Assembly (NCBI GenBank): GCA_024280835.1
Contig: JAJRPJ010000006.1
Span: 422,098-486,097, forward strand
Length of the DNA: 64,000 nucleotides
Direction: 5' to 3'
From: Candidatus Zixiibacteriota bacterium
Lineage (GTDB): Bacteria > Zixibacteria > MSB-5A5 > GN15 > JACZUZ01
Shown here: positions 9,089 to 17,744 of the stretch, piece after piece
Numbering within the stretch: position 1 is the stretch's first letter
Layout: every line of letters begins with the position of its first letter
Notes under the pieces: model-generated
What the model was told of the DNA's origin: nothing
Databases searched by the model: none
Seen by the model: the letters and a program-made list of their open reading frames with translations, nothing else
Translations under genes and position numbers: made by a program

Positions 9089-10348
9089 TTAGACTTCAGT
9101 CGTTTTTTCGGAGCTATCGTCTTGCTCGATTCCCCAAAGCCCAATACCCCAGAAAACCATCAGCGCTGAACGGACAACTTCTTTTGTAAAAGCAACTTCG
9201 GTCAATGAGGCCGCAAAGAAAGTAACACTGGCAACTAAAGTCGCAGTGATAGCGATTTGTGCAGTTGAGCCGTTGTCCTTTCGGCGACGATGACGAATCA
9301 ACTCACGCAGCATATATGTCCACATCAGGAGATAAACGAGGACCGAAGGAATCCCCGAACAAGCGGCAATATTTAAAATGTCATTATGCGCATGCGAAAA
9401 AGACCGCGTAGCCGATGAATCTGCGTTTTGTTGGTAAGCGCTTTGAAAATTACCCGCGCCAACTCCAAGAACCGGATTGGTCTTAATCACCTGCAACGAT
9501 GTTCGCCAAACAGTCAGTCGTCTCAATGCGATCGTCCGTTTGGAGGCGCCTTCATCGACTAGTTCAGTGGAAATTGTGTCTGACAAACGCTCCACAAATC
9601 TTGGCGCCAGTAGAGTCCCTGCTGTAACAACCAGCAGAGCTAGGACGATCATCAATATCCTATTCTTGCGCACCATGGCTTCGCTGATCGTCATCCAGCC
9701 CAACAGCAAACCGAATACTGGACCGCGCTTATAGGTAAAAAAGATAACAATTGCTCCCAAAACTCCAGTCAGAGCCATCAGCATGGTGCGGGCATCGAAT
9801 TTGGTCAGCGCTCCCCAAGTTAGAATAAAGACACTGACTACAGCAATGTAATTACCGAATGTCAGTGGATTGTAAAAGTTACCCACTATGCGATACAGAC
9901 CATCGGCGGACTGGTAGACCGCTTGCCCAGAACTTAAAAAAGAGACGCCAGTATAGTGTTGAACTGCCCCATAAATAGATATCGCCAGAATTGAAATTGC
10001 AAAAGTTATCAAGAATGGCTTTTGGAAAGACTTGACCCTAAAGGCGCGCAATGAAATCGGCAGAAAAATGTATAGCCACTCCTCACGTAAAGCCCATAGT
10101 GATTTCAACGGATCATCGACAACAAGCGTAGAAACTATTTGCAGTCCTAGAAAAATACCGATAATGGAATAAAACTTCTTTTCAAAACGGCTAAGTGTAA
10201 AACGATTGTAAATGAAGTTGTCAATAATGAAGAATGGAAGCGCCGCAACCAATAACAGTTGCGAATATGTTTGCGAAAAGGAAAACATTGCCACCGAACT
10301 AGCGAAGCACACTAACCACAGACGGTGGATGACTTTTTGGATATTCAT
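9089..10348 (-). CDS. O-antigen ligase / polymerase family membrane protein (Wzy_C)
   Basis: The 419-residue product is strongly hydrophobic with about ten membrane segments. It carries the Wzy_C-type signature in a periplasmic loop: NPVLGVGAGNFQSAYQQN followed by SFSHAHNDILNIAACSGI. Proteins of this family join the O-polysaccharide to lipid A-core, or polymerise polysaccharide units, at the inner membrane. Ligase and polymerase cannot be separated from sequence alone. The gene lies 37 bp downstream of gmhA on the same strand, which supports a role in LPS. No SD is evident before the ATG. Confidence 0.85.
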   Translation of the reverse strand: MNIQKVIHRLWLVCFASSVAMFSFSQTYSQLLLVAALPFFIIDNFIYNRFTLSRFEKKFYSIIGIFLGLQIVSTLVVDDPLKSLWALREEWLYIFLPISLRAFRVKSFQKPFLITFAISILAISIYGAVQHYTGVSFLSSGQAVYQSADGLYRIVGNFYNPLTFGNYIAVVSVFILTWGALTKFDARTMLMALTGVLGAIVIFFTYKRGPVFGLLLGWMTISEAMVRKNRILMIVLALLVVTAGTLLAPRFVERLSDTISTELVDEGASKRTIALRRLTVWRTSLQVIKTNPVLGVGAGNFQSAYQQNADSSATRSFSHAHNDILNIAACSGIPSVLVYLLMWTYMLRELIRHRRRKDNGSTAQIAITATLVASVTFFAASLTEVAFTKEVVRSALMVFWGIGLWGIEQDDSSEKTTEV

Positions 10349-10385
10349 TGTGATGTTAAGTAAAGGGTAGATTCTCAGCAGAGTG

Positions 10386-10982
10386 TCAACCGAATAAATC
10401 GGACTCGATCAGCTCAACGAGCATATGAATAACAAACTTATGCTCTTCTTGAATTCGCTGAGTTGACTCTGAAGGGATGATGATAGTGTTTTCAACTTTG
10501 TCCTTGAGAATGCCGCCTGAGCCGCCTAGCAAAGCGCCAGTTATCAGTGATTGTTCGGTGGCGCACTCAACTGCTCTAACTACGTTTTGTGAATTGCCCG
10601 ATGTAGACAGAGCCAGCAACATATCGCCTTTGAGTCCCAGCGCTTCGACTTGGCGCGAAAAAATTCTATCGTAGCCATAGTCATTGCCAACCGCGGTTAG
10701 TATAGCCGAGTCAGAAGTTAGTGACAACGCAGGCAAGGCAGTTCGGTTTCGCTCAGATGAGAGGCGAACCACAAGTTCAGTGACAAAGTGCGAGCTATCA
10801 GCGGCGCTACCGCCATTGCCACACACCAATATCTTCTTGCCAGCTCCAATAACTGCCGCCATGCGTTCGGCCATGGAACTGATGGAGCTGGCTTGATCTT
10901 CGATAAACTGTCGACGCACTTCAAGCGCTTCGTCAGATTTCTTGCGTAACAAGCTAATTCGTTCGGTATTTGTTAGACTCAT
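10386..10982 (-). CDS. gmhA: Phosphoheptose isomerase (SIS domain)
   Basis: GmhA converts sedoheptulose 7-phosphate to D-glycero-D-manno-heptose 7-phosphate, the first step to LPS core heptose. The 198-residue protein has the SIS motifs CGNGGSAADSSHFVTELVVR, ALSTSGNSQNV and the C-terminal TQRIQEEHKFVIHMLVELIE, with the family's Glu and His positions visible. No other heptose gene (hldE, gmhB) is in the window. It is on the minus strand, 68 bp after the GGGP synthase gene. Confidence 0.92.
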   Translation of the reverse strand: MSLTNTERISLLRKKSDEALEVRRQFIEDQASSISSMAERMAAVIGAGKKILVCGNGGSAADSSHFVTELVVRLSSERNRTALPALSLTSDSAILTAVGNDYGYDRIFSRQVEALGLKGDMLLALSTSGNSQNVVRAVECATEQSLITGALLGGSGGILKDKVENTIIIPSESTQRIQEEHKFVIHMLVELIESDLFG

Positions 10983-11050
10983 AGAATTGGAGCTTTGAGA
11001 TTAGTGGTCAATGTCTTTGGAGTGAAGTATTATTTTCGAAATAACAATTA

Positions 11051-11830
11051 CTATCGAATAATTTGAGTCGTATCTGCATGCGCTTTTGGATGACAAGCAT
11101 CGGCATATTCTCGCAGTCGCTCAAATGAACCAGGCGCTTCGAATCGTGTTCCGACAACCACAAACGCAGCTCCAGCCGTTATCTTTTGGGAAACTTCATC
11201 GGGTGAAACAATTCCACCACCTACTATCATCGGAATGTCTATCGCAGCGCTTACTTGTTGAATCATATCATCAGGCACAGAATGATTGGCGCCAGAACCA
11301 GCCTCCATATAAATCATTTTCATACCTAGGTACTGAGCCGCCAAAGCATGCGCACAAGCCAAGTCGGGTTTGTTACGTGGTATTGGGCGCGTGCCCGAAA
11401 CATATTCAACCGAAGTATAGGAACCAGATTCGATTAACATGTAGCCCGTGGAAATCGCTTCCAAATCATAGGCCTTAACAAAAGGAGCGCCTTTAACTTG
11501 CTCTTCAATCAGGTATGTAGCATTGCGACCCGAGATAAGTGACATAAACAATATGGCGTCAGCTTCTGGAGAAACTTGCGAAGCGCTGCCAGGGAAAAGT
11601 ATCACAGGTAGTGACGTGCTTGATTTTAGTCTCTTCATGGATTCATGAAAGTCGGGGCGCATCAAAAATGATGTCCCCACCAAAATAGCATCGACACCAG
11701 CCTCTTCGGCTTGCTCGGCAAGTGAGAGAAGCTCTGGTAATTCACTCTTGTCTGGATCAACCAGCAAAAGGAAGCCGCCGCCGCGTTCACCGGCGCTCGC
11801 ACAAAGTCGTTTGTATATGCTGTCTTTCAC
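11051..11830 (-). CDS. Geranylgeranylglyceryl-phosphate synthase family protein (GGGPS/PcrB)
   Basis: This TIM-barrel prenyltransferase family joins a prenyl diphosphate to sn-glycerol 1-phosphate, the first ether bond of archaeal lipids. The 259 residues show LLVDPDKSELPE at the N-terminus, GVDAILVGTSFL, LFPGSASQVSPEADAILFMSLISGRN, MKMIYMEAGSGA and VGGGIVSPDEV. The length and motifs resemble the larger group found in archaea and FCB bacteria rather than the short Bacillus PcrB. The start is GTG. It sits 46 bp after alaS. The actual prenyl chain length and the product cannot be read here. Confidence 0.88.
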   Translation of the reverse strand: MKDSIYKRLCASAGERGGGFLLLVDPDKSELPELLSLAEQAEEAGVDAILVGTSFLMRPDFHESMKRLKSSTSLPVILFPGSASQVSPEADAILFMSLISGRNATYLIEEQVKGAPFVKAYDLEAISTGYMLIESGSYTSVEYVSGTRPIPRNKPDLACAHALAAQYLGMKMIYMEAGSGANHSVPDDMIQQVSAAIDIPMIVGGGIVSPDEVSQKITAGAAFVVVGTRFEAPGSFERLREYADACHPKAHADTTQIIR

Positions 11831-11876
11831 TATCTTTATTGGTGTCTCAATTTATCTCAATTTAATGGTGTCTAGT

Positions 11877-14567
11877 TTATTTGGACAAAGACTCGAGAAC
11901 AATTTTCTTGTACGAACTGATAATCTCATCAAATGAAACATTTTCAGGAGCTGATCCTTGAGCAAAATTATCTCTTCCGCCCCCACGCGCGCCAAATGTC
12001 TCAAACAATTTACGGGCTGCATTTCCGATATGCAACCCCAATTTGACCGCTGGCTGACTGGCGGAAAACATCAAAGTCACCTTGCCGCCAATTTCGCCAC
12101 GGCCAACAGCGGCAAATGGTTCAGACTTGTCCTTGAAACTGTCCATCCACCCCGTAACTTCATCGCGATCAGCTTCGCCGAAGTCATGGAAGGCCAGCGT
12201 CACAGATTCGACTTTCTCGCTCTGTCCAAGATCAGCGCCATTAGCAAAACGCTCAGCTTTGAGGCGCTTGATATCCTTCTGCAATTGAGAATTGTCGGCG
12301 ACGAGCTTTTCAATACTACTCTGGAGTTCACTAGGTTTTGTTTTCAACAAACGGCCAGCCTTGTCGATTTGGGCTTTGTCGCTCATCATTTTCTGGAGTG
12401 CAGCTTCGCCTGTGATGGCTTCGACCCTGCGGACTCCAGAGGCGATTCCAGTTTCCATGGTAATCATGAACGGCCCAATTTCAGAGGTATTAGTGACATG
12501 TGTGCCGCCGCAAAGCTCCTTGGAGAAATCAGCCACGGCCACAACGCGCACTGTGTCGCCATATTTTTCACCAAAAAGCTGCATAGCGCCAGACTTCTTG
12601 GCCTCATCAAGTGTCATCTCTTTAGTGACTACTGGAGTGGCTCTTAGTATCTCATGGTTGACAATAGATTCAACTTCGGAAACTTGGTCGTCGGTCATCG
12701 GTTCGAAATGACTAAAATCAAAACGGAGTTTTTCATCGTTGACCAATGAACCCGCTTGCTTAACATGCTCGCCAAGAACTTGACGCAGCGCTGCTTGAAA
12801 AAGATGAGTAGCGGTGTGGTTGCGTTCGATGTTTTTGCGGCGCTTGGTGTCGAACTGTAAGGCAATAGCTTTTCCAGTTAGAATACTGCTCGTGTCGCCT
12901 TCAATCAATTTGCCGCTGTGAATATAAAAGCCATTGTAATTCCGCAGGTGTGTAACCTGCATGACAAATCCGTCACCAGTGACTGTACCTATGTCACTGA
13001 CTTGTCCGCCCGCCTCGATATAGAAAGGTGTCTTGTCCAAGACTAAAGAGATTGCACCGTCGTTGGAGTCACTAGCAACTATGGTAGCGCTCAAAGAGCC
13101 AAATGAATTGTCAGCGAAGTCACGAACAAATATCGTTGTCTCTTTCTCAGAGAGCGGGGCAACTAACTCTTCAAAATTGGCCCCAGAATCAGAAGTGGCA
13201 AAACTCGCTGAGGAACGTCCGCGGTTGCGCTGGGCTTCCATTTCTTTTTCGAATCCATCGATGTCGATTGTCAGGCCCTTTTCATTGGCCATGACTTCGG
13301 TCAAATCAACTGGGAAGCCGTGTGTGTCATAGAGCTTGAATACCGCGCTACCAGATATGACAGTGGCGCCAGCTTTTTTGAGCGCCTTGATTTCTTTCTC
13401 GAATAGGCTTAGGCCAGCGTCGAGTGTTCTGCCAAATGATTCTTCTTCGGAGCGAATAACCTTTGTGATATGGAGCTGCTTCTCTTGCAACTCAGGATAG
13501 ACAGCGCCCATCTGTGTCACTAATGCAGGAACTAGTTTGTACAAGAACGGATCAGTTGAGCCAAGTAATCTCCCGTGACGCGCGGCGCGGCGCAGGATTC
13601 TTCGCAGAACATAGCCTTGTTTTTCGTTAGAGATTCCTCCACCATCAGCGATGCAAAAACACAAGGCTCGCAAATGGTCAGCGACAACTCGGTGGGAGGC
13701 GCCTGTCGCGTCTGTTTTGTAGGGCGCTCCAGTGACTTTTTCAATGGCCTTGATTATCTCAGCAAAAATGTCAGTGTCATAATTCGAATCGACATCTTGC
13801 AAGACACAAGCCAGCCGCTCAAGACCTGCGCCTGTGTCAATTGAGCCTTTGGGCAAAGGATTCAGTTTACCCGAACTGTCACGATTGTATTGCATGAAAA
13901 CCAGATTCCAAATCTCGACGAAACGCTCACCAGATCCGTTAACTGCATTCTCTTCGGTGACAGCGCCAAAGCGCTCGCCGCGGTCATAGTGGATTTCGCT
14001 AGAAGGCCCACAAGGTCCAGTCTCACCCATCGACCAGAAATTATCTTTGTCGCCAAAACGTAGGATATGTCCGTCTTCAAGTTCAGGCGCAATTTTTTCC
14101 CAAAGAGCAAAAGCTTCGTCGTCGTCTGTGTAGACCGTGACATGGAGTCGCGTAGCATCTAACTTGAGGACTTTGGTCAACAACTCCCAAGCTGAGCGGA
14201 TAGCTTCCTCCTTGAAATAGTCACCAAAGGAAAAATTGCCGAGCATTTCGAAGAATGTATGATGGCGAGTAGTGAAACCTACGTTTTCAAGGTCATTGTG
14301 TTTGCCGCCAGCGCGGAGACACTTTTGCACAGTTGTCGCACGAGGATAAGGCGCGCGCTCTTCGCCTGTGAAGACTTTCTTGAATTGATTCATCCCTGCG
14401 TTGATAAACAGCAGGGTCGGGTCATCAAATGGTATGACCGGGGAGGAGCTAATAATCTTATGGTCTAGCGCGGAATAATAATCGAGAAACGCCTGACGAA
14501 TATCAGCGGTCAAAGTTGGTTGAGCTGTGTTTTGCGTTTTGGGAGGAGATTGTTTGGAGTTACTCAT
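11877..14567 (-). CDS. alaS: Alanyl-tRNA synthetase
   Basis: AlaS charges tRNA-Ala and edits mischarged Ser and Gly. The 896-residue chain has the class II catalytic core at the N-terminus (DYYSALDHKIISSSPVIPFDDPTLLFINAGMNQFK), the editing-domain motif HTATHLFQAAL, the zinc/editing motif ELCGGTHV, and the C-terminal oligomerisation region with DHHA1-like GGGRDNFAQG. Length matches the usual 870-900. It follows recX by 69 bp, keeping the common recA-recX-alaS order. Confidence 0.97.
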   Translation of the reverse strand: MSNSKQSPPKTQNTAQPTLTADIRQAFLDYYSALDHKIISSSPVIPFDDPTLLFINAGMNQFKKVFTGEERAPYPRATTVQKCLRAGGKHNDLENVGFTTRHHTFFEMLGNFSFGDYFKEEAIRSAWELLTKVLKLDATRLHVTVYTDDDEAFALWEKIAPELEDGHILRFGDKDNFWSMGETGPCGPSSEIHYDRGERFGAVTEENAVNGSGERFVEIWNLVFMQYNRDSSGKLNPLPKGSIDTGAGLERLACVLQDVDSNYDTDIFAEIIKAIEKVTGAPYKTDATGASHRVVADHLRALCFCIADGGGISNEKQGYVLRRILRRAARHGRLLGSTDPFLYKLVPALVTQMGAVYPELQEKQLHITKVIRSEEESFGRTLDAGLSLFEKEIKALKKAGATVISGSAVFKLYDTHGFPVDLTEVMANEKGLTIDIDGFEKEMEAQRNRGRSSASFATSDSGANFEELVAPLSEKETTIFVRDFADNSFGSLSATIVASDSNDGAISLVLDKTPFYIEAGGQVSDIGTVTGDGFVMQVTHLRNYNGFYIHSGKLIEGDTSSILTGKAIALQFDTKRRKNIERNHTATHLFQAALRQVLGEHVKQAGSLVNDEKLRFDFSHFEPMTDDQVSEVESIVNHEILRATPVVTKEMTLDEAKKSGAMQLFGEKYGDTVRVVAVADFSKELCGGTHVTNTSEIGPFMITMETGIASGVRRVEAITGEAALQKMMSDKAQIDKAGRLLKTKPSELQSSIEKLVADNSQLQKDIKRLKAERFANGADLGQSEKVESVTLAFHDFGEADRDEVTGWMDSFKDKSEPFAAVGRGEIGGKVTLMFSASQPAVKLGLHIGNAARKLFETFGARGGGRDNFAQGSAPENVSFDEIISSYKKIVLESLSK

Positions 14568-14636
14568 CGGGTAGTTTGTTTTCTTGGTAAGGCGCTCAGT
14601 ATGTTGCGCTCAGTCGGAACAATTACTTTCTAGAAA

Positions 14637-15311
14637 CTACGTTTCGAACTCGGCTTCTATGACTCCAGAATCTTCGGGGAGGAAGCCAGTTTCATCTGCG
14701 GCTAGTCTGTCAAAAGCCTGTTTACAGGCGGCATAGCTGATTGACTTACGCGCCAGTTGAGTATAGGCCTTCTGGCGGGCGGTTTCAAGCGTCAATTCTC
14801 GCAGGCGCCACCACTTTTTGCGCAGAAGTTGTTCGGCCAGAGCAGCTTCGTCGACTTCGGCAAAACATTCACTTATTACTTCCTCGGCCAGATCTGAGTT
14901 AACTAACTTTTTGAGCAACACCGAACGAAGGTAGGCTCGGCCAGCGGGATTGTTTTGGAGTAAGTAGTTGATAGTCTCTTGCGCAAAGCGGCGATCATCC
15001 AAATAGCCAGCTTTAACAAAACGCTCAATAATTTCGTCTATGACTGTTTGGCTGAACCCTTTTTGCTTCAAGGCAGATCGAGCTTGCCCGATTGATTTCG
15101 GGCCTCGGGCTAATTTGTCGGCGAGTTTTCTATCGGCTGCTAGCAATTCCAAATCATGTTTCAGGGATTCCAGCGCGCTACGAGAATGTTCCTCACCACA
15201 ATCATAATCATAACAGCGCGGATCACTTTTGGAGAGAGTAATGCTGAAATTATCTGAGAACTCAAGCAGAACTTTTCCGCGAAGGTCTTTTCTGGCGATG
15301 AGTTTAATCAT
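14637..15311 (-). CDS. recX: Regulatory protein RecX
   Basis: RecX binds RecA filaments and limits their growth. The 224-residue product shows the family's three-helix repeats: KLARGPKSIGQARSALKQKGFSQTVIDEIIERFVKAGYLDDRRFA, then LRSVLLKKLVNSDLAEEVI, and a third repeat near LARKSISYAACKQAFDRL. It lies 69 bp before alaS. It would normally directly follow recA, but a transposase gene separates the two here. Confidence 0.93.
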   Translation of the reverse strand: MIKLIARKDLRGKVLLEFSDNFSITLSKSDPRCYDYDCGEEHSRSALESLKHDLELLAADRKLADKLARGPKSIGQARSALKQKGFSQTVIDEIIERFVKAGYLDDRRFAQETINYLLQNNPAGRAYLRSVLLKKLVNSDLAEEVISECFAEVDEAALAEQLLRKKWWRLRELTLETARQKAYTQLARKSISYAACKQAFDRLAADETGFLPEDSGVIEAEFET

Positions 15312-15335
15312 AGGCTGGCGCCATCAGTTCGGAGT

Positions 15336-15851
15336 TTAAACATCAGTGTCGTCGAGTTCTTGCAACAAACGGCGACGTTCGGAGTCGATTGTCCAATCTT
15401 TGAAATAGTAACCATGTTTGACAAACTCACGAAATGAACTATGGCTGTATTCCCAAGGACTCGCTGCGACACCGTGCTTTACAGGATTGTAATGCACAAA
15501 ATCAATGTGGCGCTCAAGGTCCTCGGCGCTGGTTAAGGTTTGATCCCAACCGCTTGACTCCCAAAGTGTCTTCCGCTTGGCGACACGTTCGACATGAAAA
15601 AGTTTTGCTGAGGCCAACTTGAAGGCGTGTGAGAGTTTCCGCATTGTGTTGAAATTGGTGTCGATAACCGCATGAAAGTGATCTTGAAGAATCACCCAGC
15701 AAATTAATTCCATACCTGTTTCCGCCTCGACTTCTTTCCAAGCCGCCAAAACAGCGTCAATATTGTCCAGCAGAATGGGTGTGCGTTTGGAAGTTGCCAA
15801 TGTGAAGAAATGCAGTCTTCCGCCGTGTCTGAATTCGATATGCTTCGCCAT
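15336..15851 (-). CDS. REP-associated tyrosine transposase (RAYT, Y1/HUH family)
   Basis: The protein carries the HUH metal-binding motif (QDHFHAVID) and the Tyr-containing HIDFVHYNPVKHGVA typical of RAYT proteins, single-strand DNA transposases linked to REP sequences. The ORF track starts at 15890, but Met14 (MAKHIEFRHGGRLHFFT) at 15851 matches family N-termini and gives 171 residues. It sits between recA and recX, 24 bp upstream of recX. No obvious REP pair flanks it, unlike the second RAYT at 44 kb. The two transposases are clearly different in sequence. It appears intact. Confidence 0.88.
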   Translation of the reverse strand: MAKHIEFRHGGRLHFFTLATSKRTPILLDNIDAVLAAWKEVEAETGMELICWVILQDHFHAVIDTNFNTMRKLSHAFKLASAKLFHVERVAKRKTLWESSGWDQTLTSAEDLERHIDFVHYNPVKHGVAASPWEYSHSSFREFVKHGYYFKDWTIDSERRRLLQELDDTDV

Positions 15852-15963
15852 TAGATCGCTTAATGTACAATTGTAACAAGGGGCTGGCAACCAGAACAGT
15901 TAGTTCAAGGAGCTTTTTTTGCCGCACAAAGTCCCAAGCATGTATTTGCTACCCAAGCTATAC

Positions 15964-16024
15964 AAAAAAGCGGTTCGGCAATTTTGGAAAGCGCTCTTTA
16001 GCGCTTCCTTAATTGCCGAACCGC
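15964..16024 (-). terminator. Large nested hairpin with U-tract downstream of recA
   Basis: An outer perfect 14-bp stem GCGGTTCGGCAATT/AATTGCCGAACCGC encloses an inner stem GGAAAGCGCT/AGCGCTTCC with one bulged A. On the minus strand the structure ends in TTTTTT. It lies 116 bp after the recA stop and before the RAYT gene, so it should separate recA transcription from RAYT-recX-alaS. Confidence 0.85.
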
Positions 16025-16139
16025 CTACTACAAGAAGGGTCTTGGAAAACTCTCGAAATTAATCAACCAACAAAAAGTCTATATTAGAAACAACTCTATA
16101 TCAGAAGCAATTCTATATCAGAGACATTAGAACTCAGTT

Positions 16140-17240
16140 TCAAGACTCGGCGAGTTGCTCTTCGATTTCTTTCACTGTGCTTTCGGCGGCTGAAGAGTCA
16201 TCGGTTGTAGCTGCTCCTATTCCTAATTTTTCCTTTACGGCGTTATCTACTTGCGCGTAGATATCAGGATTTTCATCGAGGAAGCGTTTAGCGTTTTCAC
16301 GGCCTTGCCCGAGACGGTCGGCGCCATAGTTGTACCAAGCGCCAGATTTATCAATAATGTCGTGATCAACGGCAATGTCGACCAATTCACCAGTGCGTGA
16401 GATTCCTTGACCGTAGATGATGTCAAATTCGGCCTCACGGAACGGCGCGGCGACCTTGTTTTTGACGATTCTGACTCTTGTCCGCGCGCCGATTGGCTGA
16501 CCATCCTCTTTGATTGTGGCGATACGACGAATATCCATGCGGCATGAGGTATAGAATTTCAGGGCATTTCCACCAGTAGTGGTTTCTGGATTGCCAAACA
16601 TCACACCGATTTTCATTCTGATCTGGTTGATGAAAATCACTGAGCATTTTGAGCGAGAAATAATCGCAGTCAGTTTGCGCAGGGCCTGACTCATCAGTCT
16701 GGCCTGCAAACCCATATGTGAATCACCCATTTCGCCTTCGATTTCGGCGCGTGGAGTCAAAGCCGCCACCGAATCGATGACTACTATATCCACACCGCCT
16801 GAGCGGACAAGTGTTTCGGTGATTTCCAAAGCTTGCTCACCATTGTCTGGCTGTGAAATCAATAATGAATCTGTGTCCACACCGAGAGCTTTGGCGTAGG
16901 TGGGGTCAAATGCGTGCTCGGCGTCAATAAATGCCGCCACTCCACCGAGTTTTTGGGTCTCAGCGATAATATGCAGAGTCATGGTGGTTTTTCCAGAACT
17001 CTCTGGGCCATAGATCTCCAAAATTCGTCCGCGAGGTACACCACCGACACCCAGAGCAATATCGACTCCCAGTGAACCAGTCGGAATGACTTCCATTTTG
17101 ACTTTTTCTTGATCACCGAGGCGCATAACCGCGCCTTTGCCGTGACTACGCTCAATTTGCGAAAGTGCGTTTTGTAGGGCGCGCTTTCTGTCTGAATCAA
17201 CAGGAGTTGCGCTTTTGAATGTTTTCCCTTTTGCGGCCAT
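16140..17240 (-). CDS. recA: Recombinase RecA
   Basis: RecA drives homologous recombination and triggers LexA self-cleavage. All signatures are present in the 366 residues: Walker [10 protein letters not shown], the catalytic-Glu region [12 protein letters not shown], Walker [23 protein letters not shown], loop L2 [22 protein letters not shown], and an acidic C-terminal tail. The ATG is preceded by a strong ribosome site (ACGGAGGACACA). I could not find a convincing SOS box upstream. A large hairpin terminator follows. Confidence 0.98.
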   Translation of the reverse strand: MAAKGKTFKSATPVDSDRKRALQNALSQIERSHGKGAVMRLGDQEKVKMEVIPTGSLGVDIALGVGGVPRGRILEIYGPESSGKTTMTLHIIAETQKLGGVAAFIDAEHAFDPTYAKALGVDTDSLLISQPDNGEQALEITETLVRSGGVDIVVIDSVAALTPRAEIEGEMGDSHMGLQARLMSQALRKLTAIISRSKCSVIFINQIRMKIGVMFGNPETTTGGNALKFYTSCRMDIRRIATIKEDGQPIGARTRVRIVKNKVAAPFREAEFDIIYGQGISRTGELVDIAVDHDIIDKSGAWYNYGADRLGQGRENAKRFLDENPDIYAQVDNAVKEKLGIGAATTDDSSAAESTVKEIEEQLAES

Positions 17241-17744
17241 TGTGTCCTCCGTTATGCTATTTATGTTATATCGTATTGTCTGCTATATGTTTACCAGAGA
17301 CTTCGGATGAATTATTACTATTGTCTCTGAGCTGTTGTCCCCGAGTAATCTGGACCCGCCTAGCGGGGCTACTGAGCGCCATAATACCACACTGCTATGC
17401 TCTTGAGTATTACTTTTTCTGTTTTTTGTATCACATATTTCCAGCGCGCTAATTTGGGGTGTTTCGCCGACAGGAACAGTATAGACAATGCCACTGACAC
17501 AGTCCGTCAGTGAAAATAGTTGGATTCTCACATTTCATATCTTTTTATAGAATCTAGCTTTTTGTAGAATCCAGACAATCTAATCTTATTGAACCTACCG
17601 ACCGATAACTATTGTAGGCTGGGCAGGTCCAATGTTTCTATCCATTGTGGATAAACAGTCAACTATCAGGACGTTGACTCAGAATGATTACGCTGTTTCG
17701 AGCGCCCCCCTCGCATTACAAGTTTCAATTCGAAACGGAAGAAT
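17241..17744. other. Divergent intergenic region between recA and a histidine kinase gene
   Basis: About 500 bp contain no credible gene. The recA side holds its strong SD next to 17241. A 7-bp hairpin CACTGAC/GTCAGTG sits at 17492-17512 without a U-tract. Promoters for both divergent genes must lie here, but I cannot place them with confidence, and no CTGT-N8-ACAG or GAAC-N4-GTTC LexA-type box was seen. Confidence 0.5.

Noticed and set aside
17492-17512. Hairpin CACTGAC/GTCAGTG as a terminator
   Set aside because: No U-tract on either strand and no gene ending nearby; treated as an unassigned hairpin only.
17241-17744. Possible LexA/SOS box upstream of recA
   Set aside because: Neither the CTGT-N8-ACAG nor the GAAC-N4-GTTC pattern could be found, so no site is claimed.
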